A DNA stretch of 6,332 nt from contig DNZD01000014.1 of the NCBI GenBank assembly GCA_003504855.1, forward strand, positions 1 through 6,332. Reading direction: 5' to 3'. Positions 1-5,461 of this stretch are shown here, in pieces. Source of the DNA: Cytophagales bacterium (GTDB lineage Bacteria; Bacteroidota; Bacteroidia; Cytophagales; Cyclobacteriaceae). How positions within the stretch are numbered: the stretch's first letter is position 1; each line of letters begins with the position of its first letter. Below the pieces are notes generated by a model. It saw nothing but the letters and a program-made list of their open reading frames with translations. It ran no database searches and was not told the origin of the DNA. The position numbers were made by a program, and so were the translations under genes.

Positions 1-998
1 CCTGGATTTACTGGCTTGCGCTGTTCCTGCTTACAGACCTGGCCTATTATTGGGCCCATCGTATGAGCCACGAGATAAACCTCTTTTGGGGCGGCCATGT
101 GGTCCATCACCAGAGTGAAGACTATAACCTATCCGTAGCTCTCCGCCAAAGCAGCTTTCAGGTGATCTGGACTTTCGCCTTCAGCCTGCCACTGGCAATC
201 GTAGGTTTTCATACGGCCGACTTCCTGCTGATCTCCGCACTCAATACCCTGTATCAATTTTGGATTCATACGGAGATGATTGGCAAATTGGGTTGGCTGG
301 AATATGTATTTAATACGCCATCCCATCACCGGGTGCACCACGGCCGCAATCCAAAATACATTGACAAGAACCATGCTGGCTCTTTGATCATCTGGGACCG
401 CATGTTCGGTACCTTTCAGGAAGAGGAAGAACGTCCCACCTATGGAATCACCAAACCCGTAAACAGCTGGAATGCGGTGTGGGCCAACTTCGACCATTAT
501 GCCACCATGGCCCGGGAGATCAAGATCATCCCGAAGTTCTCTGACAAAGTCAAATACCTATTCAAGAAGCCCGGTTGGTTGCCTGCAGAATTGGGCGGTT
601 ATCGTCCTGCCCCTGCCGTTGATTCTACCTCCTATCGAAAGTATGATACTCCCCACCCGGTGGCACTCAACTATTATGTGTTGTTTCAGTATGTCCTGTG
701 CCTGCTGGTGACATCCTGGTTCCTCTTCCAGCAGAAGTCATTTGATCTTGGACAGAAGGCCGTTCTCGCCGCCTTGATTTCAATTATCGTGGTGAACTGT
801 GGTGTATTGTTCGAACAGAAGCGCTGGGTGGTAACCGCTGAGTGGATCCGAATAATATTGTATCCCCTGGGCGTAGTGGTCTGGAGCGCATGGCATCCCG
901 GCAACTACTGGCTCGAGGTTGGCGCTGGTCTATACCTGGTGGTTTCTGTTAGCTGGTTTTATTTCGTCAATCGCAAACTTACACCCCATGCTGCGTAG
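1..998 (+). CDS. Sterol desaturase / alkylglycerol monooxygenase-like membrane fatty acid hydroxylase (5' partial)
   Basis: This is a membrane-bound di-iron hydroxylase of the fatty acid hydroxylase superfamily. The reading frame is open from base 3, so the gene starts outside the window; the ATG at 63 lies inside the first histidine box and is not the start. The visible 331 residues carry the three histidine clusters that bind the iron pair. Counting from base 3 these are HRMSH (residues 19-23), HVVHH (32-36) and HHRVHH (108-113). The flanking blocks DLAYYWAHR, SEDYNLSVALRQ and YIDKNHAGSLIIWDRMFGTF are typical of the alkylglycerol monooxygenase (TMEM195-like) branch. The C-terminal third adds about four hydrophobic segments (around NYYVLFQYVLCLLV, AVLAALISIIVV, ILYPLGVVVW and GLYLVVSVSWFYF), also a feature of that branch. 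The substrate is probably a membrane lipid or ether lipid, but the sequence does not identify it. The stop overlaps the next gene by 11 bp, suggesting co-transcription. Confidence 0.9.
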   Translation, partial: WIYWLALFLLTDLAYYWAHRMSHEINLFWGGHVVHHQSEDYNLSVALRQSSFQVIWTFAFSLPLAIVGFHTADFLLISALNTLYQFWIHTEMIGKLGWLEYVFNTPSHHRVHHGRNPKYIDKNHAGSLIIWDRMFGTFQEEEERPTYGITKPVNSWNAVWANFDHYATMAREIKIIPKFSDKVKYLFKKPGWLPAELGGYRPAPAVDSTSYRKYDTPHPVALNYYVLFQYVLCLLVTSWFLFQQKSFDLGQKAVLAALISIIVVNCGVLFEQKRWVVTAEWIRIILYPLGVVVWSAWHPGNYWLEVGAGLYLVVSVSWFYFVNRKLTPHAA

Positions 999-1350
999 TG
1001 TACTGTTGTGCCTCACGGTACTCACTTTGTCATGTGGCGGGAAGTTGCCTGCGTTTGAAACCATTGACTCTGACCAATGGAAGAAAGACCGCAACGCCTG
1101 TGGAGGATATCGCCAAGGCATCCGCAGTTCAATTGATCAGGATATCGCCAAACTGAAGGGCTTATCTGAAAATGATCTTTTTAATCTATTGGGTCGCCCC
1201 GACCAGAATGAATTATACAAGCGGAACCAGAAATTCTATTCCTATTTTCTCACGCCGGGGCCGGGATGTCCTTCAACTGATAGTGTGGTCCACCGGGTAA
1301 TTGTCCGGTTTAATGCAATGGGTTATGCCCAGCAGGTGACGGTGGAATAG
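988..1350 (+). CDS. Small lipoprotein with BamE/SmpA-like C-terminal half
   Basis: A 120-residue predicted lipoprotein of unknown function. I place the start at the ATG at 988. From there the protein opens with MLRSVLLCLTVLTLSC, a short signal peptide ending in a lipobox (LTLS before Cys16, followed by GG). An in-frame ATG at 919 would add 23 residues inside the upstream gene and bury the lipobox, so it is less likely. The section from about residue 58 (GLSENDLFNLLGRPDQNELYKRNQKFYSYF) resembles the helix, G-x-P turn and beta strand of BamE/SmpA-OmlA-type outer-membrane lipoproteins. This resemblance is by eye only. Cys38 and Cys94 in the mature part could form a disulfide. The gene starts 11 bp before the hydroxylase stop, so it is probably translated from the same mRNA. 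No Shine-Dalgarno sequence is visible. Confidence 0.78.
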   Translation: MLRSVLLCLTVLTLSCGGKLPAFETIDSDQWKKDRNACGGYRQGIRSSIDQDIAKLKGLSENDLFNLLGRPDQNELYKRNQKFYSYFLTPGPGCPSTDSVVHRVIVRFNAMGYAQQVTVE

Positions 1351-1364
1351 GGATTAGGGATTAG
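1344..1364. repeat. Heptanucleotide tandem repeat, three GGATTAG-type units
   Basis: Three consecutive 7-mers: GGAATAG (1344-1350), GGATTAG (1351-1357) and GGATTAG (1358-1364). The first unit differs at one base. The array covers the TAG stop of the lipoprotein gene, the whole 10-bp gap, and the stop codon of the convergent gene (TTA at 1361-1363). On the plus strand each unit ends in TAG. On the minus strand it contributes TAA. It is too short to call a repeat family with certainty. Confidence 0.55.
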
Positions 1365-1873
1365 CTGTGTAGGGCGTTGGCGTCATATTTGTCCGGCGTA
1401 GTACGGGCCGTACGAATGTAACCACGTAAAATATTAACCTTCTTATCCTGTTTAAGGAAATCCAGAGGATAAATAAAGGAAGGCTTAAACAGTATCTTGT
1501 ATCCTGACTGAATCGGATCAAAGAGCGTGACTTTGTAAATGCCACCAAGATTTATGATATCAATACGCTTGATGTTCTTCAAAGGAACCACCACCTCATA
1601 ACCTTTTTCAAACACATACAAGAATTCATCATCAAACTCAACGGGTTTGATGCCGATGTAGAGACTATAAAATTGATACAGAAAAATAGCCGCTGGTATC
1701 AGGCTAGTTCCATACCCGTGACCGGTGATCAAACGATAAAGATCGAAGCATCCTGCCAGTATCAGTACCACCATCATTATCACACAGAACGCCCTGTAAG
1801 CAGAGATCTTCGCCGGACCAAGGAATACGATTTTCTGAGACGAATTAGCCACTATGGTGGTTATATTTGCCAA
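1361..1873 (-). CDS. Hypothetical two-helix membrane protein
   Basis: I do not recognise this protein. From the TTG at 1873 it is 170 residues. A short polar N-terminus is followed by two hydrophobic segments at about residues 26-44 (around AFCVIMMVVLILAG) and 56-73 (around SLIPAAIFLYQFYSLYIG). A soluble domain of about 95 residues follows, with alternating hydrophobic strands (VEFDDEFLYVFEKGYEVVVPLKNIKRI, GGIYKVTLF, YKILFKP). That layout resembles bacterial PH-like domain membrane proteins, but this is only an impression. The start is uncertain: an in-frame stop at 1880-1882 limits the N-terminus, there is no suitable ATG, and the candidates are TTG at 1873 or GTG at 1852 (163 residues). It converges on the lipoprotein gene with a 10-bp gap and diverges from the dehydrogenase gene, 14 bp away if TTG is used. 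Confidence 0.72.
   Translation of the reverse strand: MANITTIVANSSQKIVFLGPAKISAYRAFCVIMMVVLILAGCFDLYRLITGHGYGTSLIPAAIFLYQFYSLYIGIKPVEFDDEFLYVFEKGYEVVVPLKNIKRIDIINLGGIYKVTLFDPIQSGYKILFKPSFIYPLDFLKQDKKVNILRGYIRTARTTPDKYDANALHS
1862..1869 (+). promoter_or_regulatory. Possible Bacteroidota -7 element for the hydroxyacyl-CoA dehydrogenase gene
   Basis: TATATTTG matches the Bacteroidota -7 consensus TAnnTTTG exactly and ends 18 bp before the ATG at 1888, so the predicted leader would be about 12 nt. No TTTG or TTG -33 element is present at the usual spacing, so this rests on the -7 box alone. It lies inside the first codons of the divergent gene if that gene uses its TTG start. Confidence 0.4.
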
Positions 1874-1887
1874 GTTATTTCAAAAAC

Positions 1888-2778
1888 ATGAAAAACGTAG
1901 CGATCATTGGATCTGGCACCATGGGCAACGGCATTGCCCACACCTTTGCTCAATATGGGTATTCAGTTACCCTGATTGATATCTCTGACGAGTTCTTGAA
2001 AAAAGGACTCGCCACGATTGAGAAGAACATGAATCGTCAGGTGGAAAAAGGCACCCTGACCGCCGAGGCTAAGCAGGAGTCCCTTTCCCGGATAAAGACC
2101 AGCACCTTGTTGAAAGAAGGGATCAAAGATGCTGACCTGGTGGTGGAAGCGGCCACTGAAAATATTGAGTTGAAGTTGAATATTTTTCGTGAAGCATCGA
2201 CACATGCCAAACCGGATGCCATTCTTGCATCCAATACATCTTCTATTTCGATTACCCGCATTGCGAGCGTCACCAACCGTCCCGATAAGGTGATCGGTAT
2301 GCACTTTATGAATCCGGTACCCCTGATGAAACTGGTGGAGGTAATCCGGGGCTATGCGACATCGGACGTCGTCACCCAGACAATCATGGAGCTATCGCAG
2401 AAGCTCGGCAAGGTGCCGGTAGAAGTAAATGACTATCCCGGTTTTGTAGCCAACCGGATTTTAATGCCCATGATTAATGAAGCGATCTATAGCTTGTATG
2501 AGGGCGTTGCCGGCGTTGAAGAAATTGACACGGTCATGAAGCTGGGGATGGCCCACCCTATGGGCCCGCTTCAACTGGCTGACTTCATTGGATTGGATGT
2601 GTGTCTTTCCATCCTGAAAGTGTTGCACGATGGATTTGGGAACCCAAAATACGCACCTTGTCCCCTGCTGGTGAACATGGTTCAGGCAGGGCACAAGGGC
2701 GTAAAATCAGGATCTGGGTTCTATCAATATCAGGCAGGCAGCAAGACCCTCGTTGTCGCTGATCGTTTCCGGCGATAA
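1888..2778 (+). CDS. 3-hydroxybutyryl-CoA / 3-hydroxyacyl-CoA dehydrogenase
   Basis: A cytoplasmic NAD-dependent dehydrogenase that interconverts 3-hydroxyacyl-CoA (typically 3-hydroxybutyryl-CoA) and 3-ketoacyl-CoA, in fatty acid beta-oxidation or butanoate metabolism. The 296 residues match the usual single-function length (about 280-300). The N-terminal Rossmann fold has GSGTMG (residues 8-13) and Asp31 at the end of the second strand, favouring NAD over NADP. Conserved active-site blocks follow in order: SNTSS (Ser118 as the likely catalytic serine), GMHFMNPVPLMKLVEVI (His139 and Glu151 as the catalytic dyad) and PGFVANR (Asn189). The C-terminal helical domain with AHPMGPLQLADFIGLD and GHKGVKSGSGFY is typical of the family. 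The ATG at 1888 is chosen because it places the Rossmann glycine motif at the usual distance; upstream in-frame codons only reach a TTG at 1867. No Shine-Dalgarno is seen. It stands alone, with no other beta-oxidation gene visible. Confidence 0.95.
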   Translation: MKNVAIIGSGTMGNGIAHTFAQYGYSVTLIDISDEFLKKGLATIEKNMNRQVEKGTLTAEAKQESLSRIKTSTLLKEGIKDADLVVEAATENIELKLNIFREASTHAKPDAILASNTSSISITRIASVTNRPDKVIGMHFMNPVPLMKLVEVIRGYATSDVVTQTIMELSQKLGKVPVEVNDYPGFVANRILMPMINEAIYSLYEGVAGVEEIDTVMKLGMAHPMGPLQLADFIGLDVCLSILKVLHDGFGNPKYAPCPLLVNMVQAGHKGVKSGSGFYQYQAGSKTLVVADRFRR

Positions 2779-2782
2779 TTGA

Positions 2783-3160
2783 TTACTTTTTCAACAGGTC
2801 GCGGATTTCGGTGAGCAGTACGATGTCGGCTGCAGGTGCAGGCGGTGCGGCCGGCGTCTTTGCCTCTTCTTTCTTCTTCGCCGCATTGGCAGCTTTAACA
2901 ATCAGGAAAAGCACAAAAGCGATGATGAGAAAATTGATCACCGCAGAGAGAAAGCTGCCATACTTTACTGTACCAAACATGGTCAGGTCTTTCAGTTCAC
3001 TGAGGTGTGCGGCGTCCAACGCAGGCTTAAGCATAAGCGGGGTAATGACGTCACTGATAAGCGACCCAACGATGTTATTAAACGCACCACCGATGATTAC
3101 ACCGACAGCCAGTTCAACTACGTTTCCGCGCATTACAAAGGCTTTGAATTCATTCAGCAT
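2783..3160 (-). CDS. mscL: Large-conductance mechanosensitive channel MscL
   Basis: A pentameric inner-membrane channel that opens under high membrane tension to release solutes after hypo-osmotic shock. The 125 residues begin MLNEFKAFVMRGNVVELAVGVIIGGAF, the standard MscL amphipathic N-terminal helix followed by the pore-lining TM1 (about residues 15-43, ending SDVITPLMLKP). A periplasmic loop follows (about 44-67), then TM2 (68-90, YGSFLSAVINFLIIAFVLFLIVK). The cytoplasmic end has a KKKEEAKTPAAPPAPAAD linker and a short terminal helix DIVLLTEIRDLLKK that makes the C-terminal bundle. Length and order are normal. The frame is open further upstream to 3403, but ATG 3160 is the start because MscL homology begins exactly there. 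It converges on the dehydrogenase gene with a 4-bp gap and diverges from the response regulator. Confidence 0.97.
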   Translation of the reverse strand: MLNEFKAFVMRGNVVELAVGVIIGGAFNNIVGSLISDVITPLMLKPALDAAHLSELKDLTMFGTVKYGSFLSAVINFLIIAFVLFLIVKAANAAKKKEEAKTPAAPPAPAADIVLLTEIRDLLKK

Positions 3161-3170
3161 AGCAGAGAGG

Positions 3171-3188
3171 TTTAGGTTGTTTAGGTTA
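3171..3188. repeat. Two tandem 9-bp repeats in the mscL leader
   Basis: On the plus strand the unit TTTAGGTTG/TTTAGGTTA occurs twice in direct tandem (3171-3179 and 3180-3188), differing only at the last base. On the mscL-sense strand this reads as AACCTAAAC-type units ending about 10 nt before the start codon. It falls in the predicted 5' leader and could be a protein- or RNA-binding site, or chance. Confidence 0.45.
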
Positions 3189-3192
3189 ATAT

Positions 3193-3209
3193 TCCTGATA
3201 GATTCAGGA
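3193..3209. repeat. Short inverted repeat near the predicted mscL transcription start
   Basis: The arms TCCTGA (3193-3198) and TCAGGA (3204-3209) form a perfect 6-bp inverted repeat with a 5-nt spacer (TAGAT). It sits just downstream of the mscL -7 box, around or just after the predicted transcription start, so it could be an operator half-site pair or a small 5' hairpin. It is short enough to be coincidental. Confidence 0.35.
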
Positions 3210-3214
3210 TGTGT

Positions 3215-3245
3215 CAAAAATATTACTTCATGTCGGTAAACCAAC
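3215..3245 (-). promoter_or_regulatory. Probable Bacteroidota-type promoter for mscL
   Basis: On the minus strand, TATTTTTG (3222-3215) matches the -7 consensus TAnnTTTG exactly. GTTG (3245-3242) matches three of four bases of the -33 TTTG element, with a 19-bp spacer as expected for the primary Bacteroidota sigma factor. The predicted start near 3208 gives a leader of about 48 nt before ATG 3160. This is the best-formed promoter in the window. Confidence 0.55.
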
Positions 3246-3336
3246 CCGCAGGCATCTATTTTCGGCGTATACGGGCAGAAATGTTGCCAAAACCAGAAAA
3301 ATTGGGCAGTTTGCCGCGATTTTTGAAATAGATTCC

Positions 3337-3341
3337 AGGAG
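3337..3341 (+). promoter_or_regulatory. Shine-Dalgarno sequence of the receiver gene
   Basis: AGGAG lies 5 nt before the ATG at 3347. It is the clearest ribosome-binding site in the window and fixes the start of the response regulator. Most other genes here lack one, as is usual in Bacteroidota. Confidence 0.6.
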
Positions 3342-3346
3342 ACCGA

Positions 3347-3760
3347 ATGACCGACCCCACGACACCAGTAGTTGCCGTAATCGACGATGATTCCGTTTAT
3401 CAATTTACCGCCAACAGAACTTTAAAGGCTACCCAACTCGCTCATCAGGTACTGCAGTTTACCAATGGACAAGATGCTTTGTCCTTCATCACCAGCCATG
3501 TATCCGAGGTTAACAAATTGCCTGACATCATCTTTCTGGACATTAACATGCCGATCACGGACGGTTGGGAATTTCTGGATGAATACCGGAAAATCAAGAA
3601 GGCGATCTCCAAGCCTATTCGGATTTATATGGTCAGCTCTTCCATTGACCCACGTGATATCAATCGGGCCAAAGACAACCCGGAGGTCATCGAGTATGTG
3701 GAGAAGCCCGTTAGCCTGTCTAAATTCTCTGAACTACTGAAGGCGTTCGGGATCGATTGA
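3347..3760 (+). CDS. Stand-alone CheY-like response regulator receiver
   Basis: A single-domain receiver of 137 residues with no output domain. It would accept a phosphoryl group from a histidine kinase and act by protein-protein contact in the cytoplasm. All receiver landmarks are present: the acidic metal-binding cluster IDDD (residues 12-15), the phospho-acceptor Asp65 in FLDINMP, the Ser97/Ser98 switch position in YMVSSSID, and Lys120 in the EYVEKP block. The start ATG is supported by an AGGAG 5 nt upstream. The protein belongs to the group of Bacteroidota single receivers with the INMPITDGWEFL and YMVSSSIDP signatures, often found near hybrid kinases or PAS proteins. No kinase gene is in this window, so its partner is unknown. 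It diverges from mscL and ends 2 bp from the stop of the convergent DUF3108 gene. Confidence 0.93.
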   Translation: MTDPTTPVVAVIDDDSVYQFTANRTLKATQLAHQVLQFTNGQDALSFITSHVSEVNKLPDIIFLDINMPITDGWEFLDEYRKIKKAISKPIRIYMVSSSIDPRDINRAKDNPEVIEYVEKPVSLSKFSELLKAFGID

Positions 3761-3762
3761 CC

Positions 3763-4620
3763 CTAGAAGATAATCTTTAGTTGATTTCGCAATCCGCGGA
3801 AACTTGACAATTCCAGGCCTGCGCTGCCGATAAACATCTTCGCCTGGATTTTCACCGGAATACGGTTGAGGTCATCGGATATCCAGCACGCAATGGAGTT
3901 CTCGCCATCAAATAATGAGTTGGCCGGCATGATCGGGCGAAGCTTGAGACACTGAATCTTCCCTACCGCAGTCTTCACCACCTCTTTGCCCATGTAGATT
4001 ACCTTGAGGTCGTAAAACTCTTTTTCCAGAAATCCAGAGATAACAATGGTGTCTCCCTTGGACACTTTCGCAAAGTCAATTACCCGCAGGTACATAAACC
4101 CGGATACCAGGTCTTTGGCGTTCTGCGGACCATTATAGGTCTTGGGTTCATCGTAAAGTCCTGTCTTCTCATCCTTGACCTTGATGGAAACCTTGTTCCG
4201 GTCCTGATCAAAATAAACTACTTCATCACGGCGGTAACTTCCCTCCTTCAACTTGCGATAGGCCAACTGCGTGCCAAGGGTAGTGGTATCAATAAATGCA
4301 CCCCAGTTGTCATCGAATCGTGACACCCAGGACAATGCACCTACAGTGGCGCCATAGGCATCTACTTTATAGCATGGGCGTCCATTGATGTCATAAATTT
4401 TCCGATCAATCCGGGTAACTCCTTGCCCTACATGGAAAAAGAATAAATGGGCTTTGTACGTGAGTTCCTCGCCAGCTCCAAAGGCAATATTTCTTGTCAC
4501 CGGGATGTTGCGCTGCCCAATGAAGGCAAATCCACAGAGTAACAACGCAACACCAATACCCAACACAACCTGTTTCATACCCGAAATTATCGATTTCCCA
4601 TAACGTACTCCAAACGTCAT
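3763..4620 (-). CDS. DUF3108 domain exported protein
   Basis: A predicted exported protein of 285 residues matching the DUF3108 family by eye; its molecular function is unknown. Supporting blocks are the early FGAGEELTYKAHLFFFHVGQG (the G-E-x-L-x-Y opening), AYGATVGALSWVSRFDD, the F-x-x-Y-x-R stretch FMYLRVIDFA, and near the C-terminus CLKLRPIMP, IACWISDDLNRIPVKIQAKMFIGSAGLEL. The N-terminus has a basic region and hydrophobic core (VVLGIGVALLLCGFAFIG), consistent with Sec export to the periplasm. The cysteine there is preceded by Leu, so it is not a good lipobox. An internal ATG at 4578 gives a neater signal peptide beginning MKQ (271 residues) and may be the true start. ATG 4620 lies only 6 bp after the dapD stop, so the two genes are probably one transcript. 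Confidence 0.85.
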   Translation of the reverse strand: MTFGVRYGKSIISGMKQVVLGIGVALLLCGFAFIGQRNIPVTRNIAFGAGEELTYKAHLFFFHVGQGVTRIDRKIYDINGRPCYKVDAYGATVGALSWVSRFDDNWGAFIDTTTLGTQLAYRKLKEGSYRRDEVVYFDQDRNKVSIKVKDEKTGLYDEPKTYNGPQNAKDLVSGFMYLRVIDFAKVSKGDTIVISGFLEKEFYDLKVIYMGKEVVKTAVGKIQCLKLRPIMPANSLFDGENSIACWISDDLNRIPVKIQAKMFIGSAGLELSSFRGLRNQLKIIF

Positions 4621-4626
4621 GCCACG

Positions 4627-5439
4627 CTATACCGAGATACTGTTTTCCCGCAGGGCATCATTCAGGGAGGTCTTCTTGTCTGTACTTTCCTTGCGCCTGC
4701 CGATGATCAAGGCACAAGGCACCTGAAATTCACCTGCCGGAAAGCGTTTTGGTATGGTTCCCGGGATTACCACCGACTGCGGGGGCACAAATCCCTTGTA
4801 TTCAACGGGTTTGGGGCCGGTAACGTCTATAATTTTAGAACTTCCTGTTAATACCACATTTGCGCCCAGCACCGCCTCACGTCCTACCCTTACCCCTTCT
4901 ACAACTATGCAACGCGAACCAATAAATGCATTGTCTTCAATGATGACAGGAGCTGCCTGGACTGGCTCGAGCACACCGCCAATCCCAACACCGCCACTCA
5001 AGTGGACATTCTTACCTATTTGCGCACAGCTACCGACCGTGGCCCACGTGTCCACCATCGTACCCTCGTCTACATAAGCACCTATGTTTACATAAGATGG
5101 CATCAGGATCGTGCCCTTGCTGATATAAGAGCCATAACGCGCCACAGCGAGCGGTACGACACGAATGCCCCGCGCCGCATGGTTGTTTTTCAGTGGGATC
5201 TTATCGTGAAATTCAAGCGGACCCACAGAGATCGTCTCCATGCCCTGAATGGGAAAGTATAGAATCAAAGCCTTCTTGATCCACTCATTAACCTGCCATC
5301 CGTCGTTTAACGGCTCAGCCACCCGCAACTGTCCCAGGTCAAGCAATTGGATTACTTCGCGGATAGCAGCTTGTGTAGCCGCTGTCTGAAGCATAGATCG
5401 ATCCAGCCAGGCTTTCTCGATGTGTTCACGTAGTTCCAT
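4627..5439 (-). CDS. dapD: 2,3,4,5-tetrahydropyridine-2,6-dicarboxylate N-succinyltransferase
   Basis: A cytoplasmic trimeric acyltransferase that transfers succinyl from succinyl-CoA to tetrahydrodipicolinate, in the succinylase branch of diaminopimelate/lysine synthesis. This supplies lysine and, usually, peptidoglycan cross-link precursor. The 270 residues match the family length. The N-terminal helical domain contains the substrate-site block GWQVNEWIKKALILYF (residues 47-62). The left-handed beta-helix spans about 95-210, with the diagnostic run MPSYVNIGAYVDEGTMVDTWATVGSCAQIGKNVHLSGGVGIGGVLEP (113-159) and EDNAFIGSRCIVVEGV (168-183). The C-terminal block FPAGEFQVPCALIIGRRKESTDKKTSLNDALRE (233-265) is complete. 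ATG 5439 is the natural start and has AGGGA (on + at 5446-5450) 6 nt upstream. DUF3108 follows after 6 bp. No other lysine gene is nearby. Confidence 0.97.
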   Translation of the reverse strand: MELREHIEKAWLDRSMLQTAATQAAIREVIQLLDLGQLRVAEPLNDGWQVNEWIKKALILYFPIQGMETISVGPLEFHDKIPLKNNHAARGIRVVPLAVARYGSYISKGTILMPSYVNIGAYVDEGTMVDTWATVGSCAQIGKNVHLSGGVGIGGVLEPVQAAPVIIEDNAFIGSRCIVVEGVRVGREAVLGANVVLTGSSKIIDVTGPKPVEYKGFVPPQSVVIPGTIPKRFPAGEFQVPCALIIGRRKESTDKKTSLNDALRENSISV

Positions 5440-5449
5440 TTATGTTCCC

Positions 5450-5457
5450 TAATTTTA
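5450..5457 (+). promoter_or_regulatory. Weak -7-like element before the glycosyltransferase gene
   Basis: TAATTTTA matches TAnnTTTG at all but the last position and lies 4 bp before the GTG at 5462. No -33 element is visible at the normal distance. If real, it would give an almost leaderless transcript. It sits in the only 22 bp separating the start codons of dapD and this gene. Confidence 0.2.
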
Positions 5458-5461
5458 GTCC

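Noticed and set aside
129..497. Antisense open frame inside the hydroxylase gene
   Set aside because: The plus-strand frame carries all three conserved histidine boxes here, so the antisense frame is incidental.
919..987. Extension of the lipoprotein gene to an upstream ATG at 919
   Set aside because: It would lie wholly inside the hydroxylase gene and would move the lipobox cysteine to about residue 39, too deep for a lipoprotein signal peptide.
2753..2778. Possible terminator hairpin at the end of the dehydrogenase gene (TTGTCGC with GCGATAA)
   Set aside because: The stem needs a G-U pair and a 12-nt loop, and the T run begins about 8 bases later inside mscL, so it is not a convincing intrinsic terminator.
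2811..3239. Open frame of about 142 codons opposite mscL
   Set aside because: It is the complementary strand of a clear mscL gene. Its Ala/Ser-rich translation matches nothing and arises from the mscL codons.
3318..3325. GATTTTTG as a -7 box for the receiver gene
   Set aside because: It has one mismatch to TAnnTTTG and no -33 element at acceptable spacing.
3161..3403. Open frame extending mscL upstream by about 80 codons
   Set aside because: MscL homology starts exactly at ATG 3160. The extension crosses the predicted promoter and the divergent receiver start and has no recognisable protein content.
3749..3778. Small inverted repeats at the receiver/DUF3108 junction (GGGATC with GACCC, and AAGAT-A-ATCTT)
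   Set aside because: The stems are 5 bp, one of them bulged, with no following T run on either strand, and they lie in coding ends of both genes.
5002..5262. Plus-strand open frame opposite dapD
   Set aside because: The minus strand encodes a complete, well conserved DapD. The overlapping frame has no recognisable features.
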